Origin: Virgibacillus necropolis
GTDB taxonomy: Bacteria > Bacillota > Bacilli > Bacillales > Amphibacillaceae
Direction of reading: 5' to 3'
Assembly: GCF_002224365.1 (NCBI RefSeq)
Contig: NZ_CP022437.1
Span: 2,976,001-3,040,000, forward strand
DNA length: 64,000 nucleotides
Shown one piece after another: positions 26,185 to 35,525 of the stretch; positions within the stretch are counted from its first letter, which is position 1, and the number at the start of each line of letters is the position of its first letter. The notes below the pieces were generated by a model, which was not told the DNA's origin, did not search any database, and saw only the letters and a list, made by a program, of their open reading frames with translations. The position numbers and the translations under genes are program-made.

Positions 26185-27798
26185 TCAACCTTTTCCACCT
26201 TTTTCGTCTTCCGCCAATTTCCGCTTTAAAAGTTTCCCTACTGTATTTCTCGGCAAGACATCCATAATCTTGAATTGCTTGGGAACCTTGTATCTGGTTA
26301 AACTACGGTAACAATGGCCCTTTAACTCTTCAAGATCAATGGTATGCCCATTCTTAGGGACGACATATGCCTTTACTAATTCCCCTATTTGTGAATCAGG
26401 TATTCCCACAACAGCACATTCCTCCACATCAGGGTGTTCATATAAAACGCTTTCAACTTCTTGTGGATAAATATTAAAACCGCCATTAATAATCATTTCT
26501 TTTTTTCTTCCTACAATATAGAAGTAGCCATCTTCATCCATCGTAGCCAAATCACCTGTGTGCATCCAGTCGTTCTGCAGTACATGGTTTGTTTCTTTTA
26601 CGTTATTCCAATAGCCTTTCATAATTTGTGGCCCTTTAATTAATAGTTCTCCTACTGAATTTGTTTCAAGAACATGGTGATCTTGGTCAATAATACGGCA
26701 GTCAGTCCCAGGAACAGGGATTCCAATGCTTCCAACTTTTCTTTCGCCATTAATCGGTGTCCGGTGAGTCGTTGGTGAGGTTTCCGACATACCAAACCCT
26801 TCTAGAATTTCTGCACTTGATATAGCTTCAAACTTTCTAATTACCTCAATAGGTAAAGGTGCTGATCCTGACGAGCAAACTTTGAAACAGTCTAGACCAT
26901 ATGACTCTGCATTTGGATAATTTGCAAATGATATATACATTTTTGGTACACCCGGGAAGAAAGTAGGCTGGTGTTCTTTTATTATTTTCATTACTTTTTC
27001 AACATTAAATTTTGCAATTAATAATATATTGGCTCCCATGTATATACCTAAATTCATCGCACTAGTCATGGCATAAACGTGATATAACGGTGTAGCGGTT
27101 AGGATTGTTTCTTTGCCGGGAATAACTTTTTGTCTGTACATGGTGTAACTTTGCAATACATTCGTAATTAGATTTCGTTGAGTCAACATGGCTCCTTTTA
27201 TTTTCCCTGTTGTACCACCGGTATACTGGATAACAGCCACATCTTCCTTCGGGTCAATAGAAACGGCCGAATCAAGTACCATGTCTGACTGCATTAAATC
27301 ATCAAGGTAACAAAAGTGACGGTTTGTTTCAGATTTATCTAGTTGAGAAACCATAATTTGTTTAAACGAATATAACGTATCAATTTCATGAACTGTTTTT
27401 AATGAAACAGTATCTGCCACCATATAGTCGATATCTGCATCATTTAAAATTTGAAGCAATTCACTTGTTGTGTAGGAAGGATTGAGTTGTACAACAATTA
27501 AGCCTAAAGCGTGTGCTGCATAATAAGACACAATATAATCGGGATGATTGCCCAGCATTAGACCAATCCGTTCTCCCTTAGTAAATGCCATCTCTTTCCA
27601 GCTGCCTGCCAATCGATCTGTACGGTCTTTTAGTTCATTGTACGTTATCTTTTCACCCGCAAAAGTAATTGCCGTGTGTTCACCATACTTTTTTGCGGAC
27701 TTTGTTAAAACCTCGTAAAGTGAAGTCTCCGGAAACTCTAACTGATGTGATTGATCGAGATAATACTTATGCCAAGGACGACTTTGTAATTCTTGCAA
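26185..27798 (-). CDS. Acyl-CoA ligase (AMP-forming, FadD-like)
   Basis: ANL-superfamily ligase of 537 aa that activates a carboxylic acid to its CoA ester with ATP. The phosphate loop YTGGTTGKIKGAM lies near residue 183, followed by GFGMSETSPTTH near 338. The C-terminal region holds WMHTGDLATMDEDGYFYIVGRKKEMI, with the hinge and the catalytic Lys later in NTVGKLLKRKL. TTG start at 27798 follows GGAGGGG by 7 bases. Together with the MFS carrier next door, it is the entry step of the operon: import and CoA activation of an unknown organic acid. Confidence 0.88.
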   Translation of the reverse strand: MQELQSRPWHKYYLDQSHQLEFPETSLYEVLTKSAKKYGEHTAITFAGEKITYNELKDRTDRLAGSWKEMAFTKGERIGLMLGNHPDYIVSYYAAHALGLIVVQLNPSYTTSELLQILNDADIDYMVADTVSLKTVHEIDTLYSFKQIMVSQLDKSETNRHFCYLDDLMQSDMVLDSAVSIDPKEDVAVIQYTGGTTGKIKGAMLTQRNLITNVLQSYTMYRQKVIPGKETILTATPLYHVYAMTSAMNLGIYMGANILLIAKFNVEKVMKIIKEHQPTFFPGVPKMYISFANYPNAESYGLDCFKVCSSGSAPLPIEVIRKFEAISSAEILEGFGMSETSPTTHRTPINGERKVGSIGIPVPGTDCRIIDQDHHVLETNSVGELLIKGPQIMKGYWNNVKETNHVLQNDWMHTGDLATMDEDGYFYIVGRKKEMIINGGFNIYPQEVESVLYEHPDVEECAVVGIPDSQIGELVKAYVVPKNGHTIDLEELKGHCYRSLTRYKVPKQFKIMDVLPRNTVGKLLKRKLAEDEKGGKG

Positions 27799-27828
27799 AA
27801 ATAATCCCCTCCTAATATCAGTCGTTTA

Positions 27829-29091
27829 TCATTGGATATTTTTCACATCTTCTACTACTACTTTGTTGGAAGCATTTGGTTTCACCAATAAAGTAAACAA
27901 AATAGCAAAAATTAAAACGAGTGCTGCCATGAACAAAATAGAGTAATTATAGCCCAATATCTTATCGGAGCCTGAAAGCCCGATTAAAAATCCGGTAACT
28001 AAAGGTGCTATAATTCCAGCAATATTACCTGATGATGTTAAAATACTGGTCATTAAACTACCCCGCTCAGGAAGTTCATTGATCATAATCGTTGGACCAA
28101 TTGGCAAAATGGTATACGTTAATCCTTTTGCAATACACATTGCAGCTATAACCCAAATTGGATTTTGAAAAATGGTAATAGAAGCCATGCACAGTGCACC
28201 AATTGCCATAGATCCCCCTACGACATAGACCCTCGATAGACGCCAATTTTGAGTCTTCTTAAAGATATTATCTGATAACGAGGAAGTCCCTACATAAATA
28301 GCCATGGAAGCGATTCCAATTATCATAACACCAAAACCCATTTCAGCCGCAGACATACCGATAACTTCGACGAGATAAACAGGTAACCAAACAGCAATCC
28401 ATACAACTAAAAAGTAGGTCGAGAAATAAGCAAGTGTTGTAAATAATGCTGTAGGTGAAGCAAGTAACTTTCCAAAGTCCTTGGGATTAAGTTTTTCTAA
28501 TTTAGCTTTCTTTTCCTTCTGTACTTTCTCATACGCTTTCAATGGGCTTTCCTTTGTCAAAAACTGAAAACCAATCGCCCAGACAATACTTGCTGCACCT
28601 AAACATGCAAATGCCACTTTCCAGCCAAAAATGCTAATTAAGGCAACGAGAAGAGGTGCAACAACCATTGCACCAACCGTAGCTCCTGATACAACTACAG
28701 CATTCGCAAATCCTCGGAGTTTTGGAGGGAACCATTTATTTGCATGGCTGTATGCAACAGGACTAAAGGGACCTTCAAAAGCTCCTAGTAAAACCCGATA
28801 AACTATTAGCAGCGGTAAGGCTGTAATCACCAGTACACCAAATTGTAAAACCGCCCAAACAAGCATGACAGACCCAAGTATTTTTTTCGCACCGAATCGA
28901 TCGGCAAACATAGCACCAATAATACCTGTCACAGGATAAAGCCAGTAATAGCTACTTCCGACAATGCCCCAGTCTACGTATGATAGATTTAAATCAGCCA
29001 TAATGGGGACAGCAGCTAGACCGATGATAGACTTATCTGCAAAGTTAATGATCATTCCAAAGAACAAGAGAACGAGAACTACCCAACGCAT
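27829..29091 (-). CDS. MFS transporter, anion:cation symporter type
   Basis: Twelve-segment major facilitator of 420 aa. The start NFADKSIIGLAAVPIMADL and the loop FADRFGAKKILGS (residues 62-74) fit the ACS branch, whose members import organic acids (phthalate, hexuronate, 3-phenylpropionate, nicotinate). Located between the acyl-CoA dehydrogenase and ligase genes, it is the probable importer of the acid degraded by the operon. A charged loop rich in Lys joins segments 6 and 7 (EKVQKEKKAKLEKLN), as usual. ATG 29091 lies behind AAAGGGG. The substrate remains open. Confidence 0.85.
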   Translation of the reverse strand: MRWVVLVLLFFGMIINFADKSIIGLAAVPIMADLNLSYVDWGIVGSSYYWLYPVTGIIGAMFADRFGAKKILGSVMLVWAVLQFGVLVITALPLLIVYRVLLGAFEGPFSPVAYSHANKWFPPKLRGFANAVVVSGATVGAMVVAPLLVALISIFGWKVAFACLGAASIVWAIGFQFLTKESPLKAYEKVQKEKKAKLEKLNPKDFGKLLASPTALFTTLAYFSTYFLVVWIAVWLPVYLVEVIGMSAAEMGFGVMIIGIASMAIYVGTSSLSDNIFKKTQNWRLSRVYVVGGSMAIGALCMASITIFQNPIWVIAAMCIAKGLTYTILPIGPTIMINELPERGSLMTSILTSSGNIAGIIAPLVTGFLIGLSGSDKILGYNYSILFMAALVLIFAILFTLLVKPNASNKVVVEDVKNIQ

Positions 29092-29144
29092 GTATGAAAA
29101 CCCCTTTTCTGATTATGTTACTAGTCGTTCAGTGGTTCTTCATT

Positions 29145-30293
29145 TTAATTTTCTTCAAGAATTCGTCTTGCTATGATCATTCGTTGGATTTCGTTTGTTC
29201 CTTCATAAATTTTCGTAATTCTTGCATCACGATAAAAACGCTCGACAGGATATTCTGCAATGTATCCAATCCCACCGTGAATCTGTACCGCTTTATCAGC
29301 TACTTTATTAAATACTTCTGAAGCGAATAGTTTGGCCATGGATGCTTCTTTAATTACCTTCTTCCCGTCATCAACCTTTTCTGCAGCCATCATCGTCAAT
29401 GTACGCGCAGCTTCTGTTTCTGTAGCCATATCAGCTAACAACCACTGGATTCCTTGATTACTAGCAATCGGCTTTCCAAACTGTACCCGCTCTTTTGCAT
29501 AGCTGGCTGATAATTCTATTAGTTTATCACATGAACCTACTGCTCTAGCGGCTAGACCTATCCGGCCTTCACCAAGAATTTTCAATGCATTCATGTACCC
29601 CATGCCAACTTCACCGATAACATTTTCTTCGGGAACAACACAATTGTCAAAAATAACTTGGGCAGTATACGATCCTCGCAACCCCATCTTTTTATCCTTT
29701 TTGCCAACAATCAGTCCTGGAAAATCCTTCTCAATTAAAAATGCAGTAATACCACCTTTAGCTCCTTTTTCCTTGTTTGTTAACGCAAATACCGTAAACA
29801 CATCAGCAACCGGCGCATTTGTGATAAAATGTTTTGTTCCATTAACAATCCATTGTTCTCCCACTTTTTCTGCTTGTGTCGATAAATTTGTAGCATCTGA
29901 TCCAGCGCCCGGTTCTGATAAAGCAAATGCTGCTATTTTATTCCCAGCAGCCATGTCTGGTAGATATTTTTGTTTTAGCTGTTCAGAGGCAAGTTTTACA
30001 AGACCTGTACTTCCTATTCCGGTGTGAGCACTGATTAAAGAAACAAAACCATTGTGTGTTCTACCTAGCTGTTCTAATACCGTTGCTTTCCCAACTGCAT
30101 TTAGACCAATGCCGCCATATTCTTCAGGAATACTCATACCAAACAAACCAAGTTCCTTCGCTTTTTCAACTAAATGTTGTGGAATCGCATCCTCATCCTC
30201 AATTTGTTGTGCATAAGGTTCTACCTCTTTATCTACAAAATTTTTAATCATCTTTTTCATTTGCTGTAATTCATCAGTAACTGCTACTGCCAT
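29145..30293 (-). CDS. Acyl-CoA dehydrogenase
   Basis: FAD-dependent dehydrogenase of 382 aa that introduces the 2,3 double bond into an acyl-CoA. It has the family signatures FALSEPGAGSDATNL near residue 125, ITNAPVADVF near 160 and, near the end, IHGGIGYIAEYPVERFYRDARI followed by YEGTNEIQRM, with the catalytic Glu in YEGTNE as in short-chain and butyryl-CoA dehydrogenases. It is the first gene of the operon, 38 bases downstream of a -24/-12 promoter. Electrons would pass to ETF, encoded elsewhere. ATG 30293 follows GGAAGGG. Confidence 0.93.
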   Translation of the reverse strand: MAVAVTDELQQMKKMIKNFVDKEVEPYAQQIEDEDAIPQHLVEKAKELGLFGMSIPEEYGGIGLNAVGKATVLEQLGRTHNGFVSLISAHTGIGSTGLVKLASEQLKQKYLPDMAAGNKIAAFALSEPGAGSDATNLSTQAEKVGEQWIVNGTKHFITNAPVADVFTVFALTNKEKGAKGGITAFLIEKDFPGLIVGKKDKKMGLRGSYTAQVIFDNCVVPEENVIGEVGMGYMNALKILGEGRIGLAARAVGSCDKLIELSASYAKERVQFGKPIASNQGIQWLLADMATETEAARTLTMMAAEKVDDGKKVIKEASMAKLFASEVFNKVADKAVQIHGGIGYIAEYPVERFYRDARITKIYEGTNEIQRMIIARRILEEN

Positions 30294-30330
30294 TTAAAAC
30301 ACCCTTCCTTTTTATGTTTCTTTTTATTAT

Positions 30331-30346
30331 TGCAACAATCATGCCA
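30331..30346 (-). promoter_or_regulatory. Sigma-54 (-24/-12) promoter of the acyl-CoA operon
   Basis: On the minus strand TGGCAT-N5-TTGCA, with GG and GC exactly 12 bases apart as sigma-54 requires, 38 bases before the acyl-CoA dehydrogenase start. The gene for a sigma-54 activator lies just upstream, and the sigma-54 gene is at 46730-48031. Confidence 0.85.
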
Positions 30347-30373
30347 AAATAGGTTCTACTTTTTAAAAAAGCA

Positions 30374-30402
30374 TAAAAAAAAGGCTGCAAACTGCAGTCT
30401 TT
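30374..30402 (-). terminator. Terminator of the sigma-54 activator gene
   Basis: The stem AAGACTGCA / TGCAGCCTT (one mismatch) is followed by nine T on the minus strand. It separates the activator transcript from the operon promoter at 30331-30346. Confidence 0.8.
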
Positions 30403-30521
30403 ACGCTTTGTATTAGAAAATTAAATTGTACAAGAGCGAGAAGTTTTCGACATTATCTTAAATTACGATCACTAATAATTCATAAATAAATCAATTTGGA
30501 TTAAAATGCCGCATATATCTG

Positions 30522-30556
30522 ATTCATAATTGAATTTTGTTGATTCAATTATGAAT
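30522..30556. promoter_or_regulatory. Long inverted repeat, candidate activator-binding site (UAS)
   Basis: Perfect 14-base arms (ATTCATAATTGAAT / ATTCAATTATGAAT) with a 7-base spacer, just after the activator stop and about 180 bases upstream of the -24/-12 promoter. That distance is usual for sigma-54 enhancer sites. There is no T-run, and a proper terminator follows at 30374-30402, which argues against a termination role. Confidence 0.55.
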
Positions 30557-30561
30557 TGCAA

Positions 30562-32244
30562 TTACCTTTTTACCATCAAATTGTATTTCTTCAGTTTCCT
30601 AACGATTGTCGGTTGACTTGAATCTAATGCTTTTGCAATATCATAGGTGTTTTTATACTTTTCTACCGCAAGGCCAAGTACCTTTACTTCCGCCATTTCT
30701 GTAGCTTCCTTTAAGGAAACAATCGAGGATGGGCCTATAATTGTTTCACTGGATTCGCGATATTCAGAAGGGAGATTGTCCATTTTTATGGCGTCATCAG
30801 GAGTGATAACGACTAACCTTTCAATAAGATTAGAAAGTTCCCGTAGATTCCCTGGCCAGTCGTAGGTAAATAGGAAATCTTTCAACTTGCCATCCAGAAG
30901 CTTTGACATGTGGTACTTTTCATTCGCTTGGTTTAAAAAGGTTTGGATTAAAGGTAAGATGTCGTCACGACGGTCTTTAAGCGGTGGAATAAAAATTGGA
31001 AGCACATTCAGTCTATAATATAAATCTTCACGAAAGTCTCCCTTTGTTACCATTTCTTTTAAGTTTCGGTTCGTAGCAGCAATAATTCGAACATCCACTT
31101 TTTTTGGTTTCGTTCCACCAATTCTTTGGATTTCGTTTTCTTGAAGGACTCGTAATAATTTCACCTGTAATTGTAACGGTAGCTCACCAATTTCATCTAA
31201 AAAAAGAACCCCTTTATCCGCTATTTCAAACATTCCAGGCTTACCTTGGCGACTAGCGCCAGTAAATGCACCACTTTCATAGCCGAATAATTCAGACTCT
31301 AATAAGTCAGGTGGAATGGCACCGCAATTTATTTTGATAAACTCCCCTTCCCTAGACCGCATACTATTGGTAAATATGTATTTACCTAGAACGTCTTTTC
31401 CTACACCGGTTTCTCCCAATAGTAATACAGTTGCGTCGATATCAACTATTCGATCGGCAGTATTATAAATCATTTTCATATGTTCACTATTAATAACAAT
31501 TCCATCTAATCGATCTGGCTTATTTTTTAGCAAAGCTAATTCCTTTTTGTACTTGTTATTTAACTGATTCATTTTCTCTAATTCGGTCTGCAACGCATTC
31601 AAGTCTGATAAATCTCTAATATTTGTTACAACCTTTTCAATCACTCCGTCTTCATTAAATACGGGGGTTCCTGTTATTAAAATCTCTTTTCCAGCGAAAT
31701 TATCCTGCACTACCGATACGGTTCTCCGCTGCTTCACTACCTTATGTGTAACAGATTTCTTTAATATACCCCTTTTAACCAAAGCGTCTACACTTTTTCC
31801 AATATAATATTCTTTCGGAATACCGGTGATTCTCTCAATAGCTGAGTTCGTTTTCCATGTGACTCCTTTGGTATCTGTGATATAAATACCGTCATATGAA
31901 CTTTCGATAATAGCATCTAACTCATGTGTTAAGTTTTTTAACTCTTTGTTTTCGTTTTTTAGGGCAGACAGTTCTGATGTTTCTTTACCGATCAAAAGTC
32001 TGTCACTTGAGCCGGTTAAAGAACCTTCAATAAAAATAAAGCGTTTCTTGCCGGACTCTGCCATAATCATTTCCGAGCTGGTATTAGTTTCCCATCTAAG
32101 AAAAGCATTCCGTATGCTTTCCCCTGTTTCCATTACCTCTTCTAAACTAGCTTCCATCAAATGGTTATAAGAAATTACTTTTTCATCCTTACTAATAACA
32201 ACAGCTGGAAGTGGAATACTCTCCACTATATCGTTGAAATTCAT
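30562..32244 (-). CDS. Sigma-54-dependent activator with PAS domain (acyl-CoA operon)
   Basis: Enhancer-binding protein of about 560 aa. The N-terminal 220 residues hold a short sensory part and a PAS domain (from about 110, with SSYDGIYITDTKGV), followed by a coiled stretch. The AAA+ domain has Walker A GETGVGKD (about residue 277), the sigma-54 contact loop GAFTGA (about 325) and Walker B LFLDEIGELP. The C-terminal helix-turn-helix (DIAKALDSSQPTIVRKLKKYNL) is of the TyrR/Fis kind. ATG 32244 is chosen behind AAGGCGGTGAA; a GTG at 32253 is too near the site. It most likely senses an aromatic or acyl compound through the PAS domain and activates the operon at 30331-30346. Confidence 0.9.
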   Translation of the reverse strand: MNFNDIVESIPLPAVVISKDEKVISYNHLMEASLEEVMETGESIRNAFLRWETNTSSEMIMAESGKKRFIFIEGSLTGSSDRLLIGKETSELSALKNENKELKNLTHELDAIIESSYDGIYITDTKGVTWKTNSAIERITGIPKEYYIGKSVDALVKRGILKKSVTHKVVKQRRTVSVVQDNFAGKEILITGTPVFNEDGVIEKVVTNIRDLSDLNALQTELEKMNQLNNKYKKELALLKNKPDRLDGIVINSEHMKMIYNTADRIVDIDATVLLLGETGVGKDVLGKYIFTNSMRSREGEFIKINCGAIPPDLLESELFGYESGAFTGASRQGKPGMFEIADKGVLFLDEIGELPLQLQVKLLRVLQENEIQRIGGTKPKKVDVRIIAATNRNLKEMVTKGDFREDLYYRLNVLPIFIPPLKDRRDDILPLIQTFLNQANEKYHMSKLLDGKLKDFLFTYDWPGNLRELSNLIERLVVITPDDAIKMDNLPSEYRESSETIIGPSSIVSLKEATEMAEVKVLGLAVEKYKNTYDIAKALDSSQPTIVRKLKKYNLMVKR

Positions 32245-32622
32245 TATCTTCACCGCCTTCAGAATTATAAATCAATTCCCTAAACACGTTTGCAATAGAT
32301 AAATATGAATACGCCTACATTTTTACATTATACTATGAATTATACAACATTACGACAATCATCTTAAGGATTGCATACAACAGAAATCGGCATTTTTCGC
32401 TTGCGTAAACGATTTATTAGGTTCTTTCGTAGCAGCTACTAAGTCATACAAAGTTCACATGATTAGTATTAATTTTTTGTGTTTTCAATCCATGAACATT
32501 ATGTAGCGGAATTTCAACAAAAAAACGAACTTTTTATTATATGACATGGTATTGCTATTAGAATGATACCCCCTTTTGTTACAATAGGAAAAACAAGATT
32601 TCAATCGACGGGAGTGATTCTC
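32245..32622. other. Divergent intergenic region, no gene seen
   Basis: AT-rich region between the activator gene (minus strand) and the qox operon (plus strand); it must hold both promoters. Candidate plus-strand -35/-10 elements are degenerate, and I cannot choose one with confidence. The frame from ATG 32563 lacks a ribosome site and belongs to the 5' end before qoxA. Confidence 0.4.
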
Positions 32623-33558
32623 TTGAATCGTAAAAAACATCATTACAAGAAAGGCTTTATATTTTTGCTTCTAAGCATGGTAGTCCTGCTCAGCGGCTGT
32701 GAACAAATGGTCGTGTTTGATCCAAAAGGGCCAGTAGCAGAGAGCCAAAAAGATCTTATTTTGTATTCACTAATCTACATGGCTGGGATAATTGTCGTCG
32801 TTTTTGCGGCGTTTGCGATAATTGTTGTCAAATACCGTGACCACCCTAATCGAAAGGCTAGTAGCTACAAGCCGAACCTTCATGGTAATAAAGCCATAGA
32901 AGCGGTTTGGATTATTATCCCGATTATAATCGTTACATTATTATCAATTCCAACAGTGAACACGCTATTTGATTTAGAGGAACCGCCTGTATCTTCAAGT
33001 GATAAAGAACCGCTTGTTGTGTACGCAACAGCTGCAAACTGGAAATGGTTCTTCAGTTATCCAGAACAGGACATTGAAACAGTCAATTACTTGCACATTC
33101 CTACCGACCGGGCAATCGAATTTCGGTTAGCTTCCGCTGGTTCTATGGCAGCGCTTTGGATTCCGGCACTAGGTGGCCAAAAGTACAATATGGCTGGCAT
33201 GCAGACCGTACTTTATTTACAAGCAGATGAACCCGGTGTATACGATGGCCGAAACTCCAACTTTAACGGAGAAGGTTTTACGGAACATACATTTGAGGTT
33301 TATGCCGAAAGCGGAGACAAGTTCAACGAATGGGTTAGTGAACAACAAGAGACTGCACCAAATTTAACCCAGAAGAAATACAATAAACTGCTTGAACCCG
33401 GTCTGGTAGACAGATACACCTTTTCATCAACCCATCGTGATTGGGTCCAACATGGAACACTAGAAGATATGGATTATACGATCGAACGTTTCAGAGAAGC
33501 ATATGAGACGAACATGCATTTAGAAAATGATGGCGAACAAACCAACAACGAACATTAA
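32623..33558 (+). CDS. qoxA: Cytochrome aa3 quinol oxidase subunit II
   Basis: Membrane-anchored subunit II of a heme-copper quinol oxidase, about 311 aa. TTG 32623 is the start because it follows GGGAGTG by six bases; the longer frame from 32563 has no site. A signal peptide ends in the lipobox LLSGC, so the N-terminus is lipid-modified, and two membrane segments follow (around residues 50-70 and 90-115). The periplasm-side domain lacks the Cys-rich CuA site of cytochrome c oxidases, so quinol, not cytochrome c, is the electron donor. First gene of the qoxABCD operon. Confidence 0.95.
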   Translation: MNRKKHHYKKGFIFLLLSMVVLLSGCEQMVVFDPKGPVAESQKDLILYSLIYMAGIIVVVFAAFAIIVVKYRDHPNRKASSYKPNLHGNKAIEAVWIIIPIIIVTLLSIPTVNTLFDLEEPPVSSSDKEPLVVYATAANWKWFFSYPEQDIETVNYLHIPTDRAIEFRLASAGSMAALWIPALGGQKYNMAGMQTVLYLQADEPGVYDGRNSNFNGEGFTEHTFEVYAESGDKFNEWVSEQQETAPNLTQKKYNKLLEPGLVDRYTFSSTHRDWVQHGTLEDMDYTIERFREAYETNMHLENDGEQTNNEH

Positions 33559-33578
33559 CAAGGAAAGCAGGTGGAATT

Positions 33579-35525
33579 ATGCAACTAGATGAATTTTTTG
33601 TCACAGGTGAACCACTGATATACGGTGGAATGGTTGCGATCGCCCTTGTAACATCAGCGATTCTCTTCATCCTTACCTATTTCAAGAAATGGAACTGGCT
33701 ATGGCGTGAATGGCTAACAACCGTTGACCATAAAAAAATTGGAATTATGTATATCTTAAGCGCACTAGCCATGCTCTTCCGTGGTGGAATGGATGCCCTG
33801 ATGATGCGAGTTCAATTAGCATTTCCAGGTATGAACTTTTTGAATGCGCAACATTATGATGAAGTTTTTACCACACACGGTACCGTAATGATTATCTTTA
33901 TGGCAATGCCGTTCTTAATCGGATTGATGAACATTATTGTTCCATTACAAATAGGAGCAAGAGATTTCGCATTTCCATTTGTGAACGCAATAAGCTTCTG
34001 GTCATTTTTCTTCGGGGCAATGTTATTTAATATTTCTTTTGTCATTGGCGGATCACCAGATGCAGGTTGGACTAGTTATACCCCGCTTGCTGGTGCTGCA
34101 ATGAGCCCTGGACCAGGACAGAACTTTTACTTACTTGGCCTGCAACTTGCAGGTATTGGTACCCTTGCAACAGGAATTAACCTAATGGTTACCATTTTGA
34201 AAATGCGAGCACCAAGCATGAAAATGTTTCACATGCCAATTTTCACGTGGTCTTCCTTTATAACATGTTTTATTATCATTTTTGCTTTTCCGATTTTGAC
34301 AGTTGCTTTAGCACTAATGACAATTGACCGTATCTTCGGTTCACAGTTCTTCACACTTACAGGAGAAGGCCTGCCGATGATGTGGACGAATTTATTTTGG
34401 ATGTGGGGACATCCGGAAGTATACATTGTAATTTTACCAGCATTTGGTATCTTTTCTGAGATTATCGCTACCTTCGCGAAAAAACGATTATTTGGATACA
34501 GTGCAATGGTTTGGTCCATTGTCCTGATTGCTGGACTGAGCTTCCTTGTTTGGGTACACCATTTCTTCACCATGGGAGCTGGCGCATTCGTTAACTCTGT
34601 ATTCTCTATTTCGACAATGCTAATCGCTGTTCCAACCGGTGTAAAAATATTTAACTGGCTCGGAACACTCTATAAATCTAAAATTGAATTTTCAGTAGCG
34701 ATGCTTTGGTCCCTTGCATTTATACCAAGCTTCGTAATCGGTGGTGTAACTGGTGTTATGTTAGGAATGGCTGCGGCCGACTTCCAGTTCCATAATTCCT
34801 ATTTCCTAGTAGCCCACTTCCATTACGTATTAATTGCCGGTACCGTATTCGCTTGTTTTGCCGGACTCGTCTACTGGTATCCAAAAATGTTTGGACATAA
34901 GTTAAATGAACGAATTGGTAAATGGAGCTTCTGGTTTTTCTTGATTGGCTTCCATGTTTGCTTCTTCCCGCAGTTCTTTATCGGGTTAGACGGAATGCCA
35001 CGAAGAATTTTCTATATCGCACCAGAATGGTTTACCTTGAATTTCATTTCAACAATTGGCGCATTTGGTATGGGTGTAGGATTTGCGATCTTTGTTTATA
35101 ACATCTATTACAGCTTCCGTTACAGTGAACGCGAAACAACTGGCGATGCTTGGAATAATGGCAGAACACTCGAGTGGGCAACAGCTGCTCCTGTACCACA
35201 TTACAATTTTGCAACGCTACCGGATAAAGTTGGATATGATGCACTGTTAGATATGAAAGAAAAAGGCGAAACAACCTTTGATGAAAGTAAATTAGAACCT
35301 ATTCATATGCCGAACAACACTGGAAAGCCAATTATCATGATGGGTATATTAGCCTTCGCAAGCTTCGCGCTTGTCTTCGAATGGGTCACACTCGCAGCAA
35401 TTGGTTTGATTGGAACAATTATCATGATGGGAATTCGTTCATTCGACTATGATGATGGTCATTATGTAAGTGTAGATGAAATAAAACGTACCGAACGAGC
35501 AGCAAGGGGGTTAAATGATGAGTGA
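33579..35525 (+). CDS. qoxB: Cytochrome aa3 quinol oxidase subunit I
   Basis: Catalytic subunit of 648 aa with about 14 membrane segments, carrying heme a, heme a3 and CuB. Metal ligands are visible: His in THGTVMIIFMAMPFLIG (heme a), HPEVYIVILPAFG (CuB His plus the cross-linked Tyr), HHFFTMG (two CuB His) and HFHYVLIAG (heme a3 and heme a). It reduces oxygen to water while pumping protons. It is longer than the core of cytochrome c oxidase subunit I, as in QoxB/CyoB. It ends overlapping qoxC by eight bases, so these two are translationally coupled. Confidence 0.97.
   Translation: MQLDEFFVTGEPLIYGGMVAIALVTSAILFILTYFKKWNWLWREWLTTVDHKKIGIMYILSALAMLFRGGMDALMMRVQLAFPGMNFLNAQHYDEVFTTHGTVMIIFMAMPFLIGLMNIIVPLQIGARDFAFPFVNAISFWSFFFGAMLFNISFVIGGSPDAGWTSYTPLAGAAMSPGPGQNFYLLGLQLAGIGTLATGINLMVTILKMRAPSMKMFHMPIFTWSSFITCFIIIFAFPILTVALALMTIDRIFGSQFFTLTGEGLPMMWTNLFWMWGHPEVYIVILPAFGIFSEIIATFAKKRLFGYSAMVWSIVLIAGLSFLVWVHHFFTMGAGAFVNSVFSISTMLIAVPTGVKIFNWLGTLYKSKIEFSVAMLWSLAFIPSFVIGGVTGVMLGMAAADFQFHNSYFLVAHFHYVLIAGTVFACFAGLVYWYPKMFGHKLNERIGKWSFWFFLIGFHVCFFPQFFIGLDGMPRRIFYIAPEWFTLNFISTIGAFGMGVGFAIFVYNIYYSFRYSERETTGDAWNNGRTLEWATAAPVPHYNFATLPDKVGYDALLDMKEKGETTFDESKLEPIHMPNNTGKPIIMMGILAFASFALVFEWVTLAAIGLIGTIIMMGIRSFDYDDGHYVSVDEIKRTERAARGLNDE

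Noticed and set aside
30522-30556. Inverted repeat as terminator of the sigma-54 activator gene
   Set aside because: AT-rich stem without a T-run, and a proper terminator follows at 30374-30402. Kept as a candidate enhancer instead.
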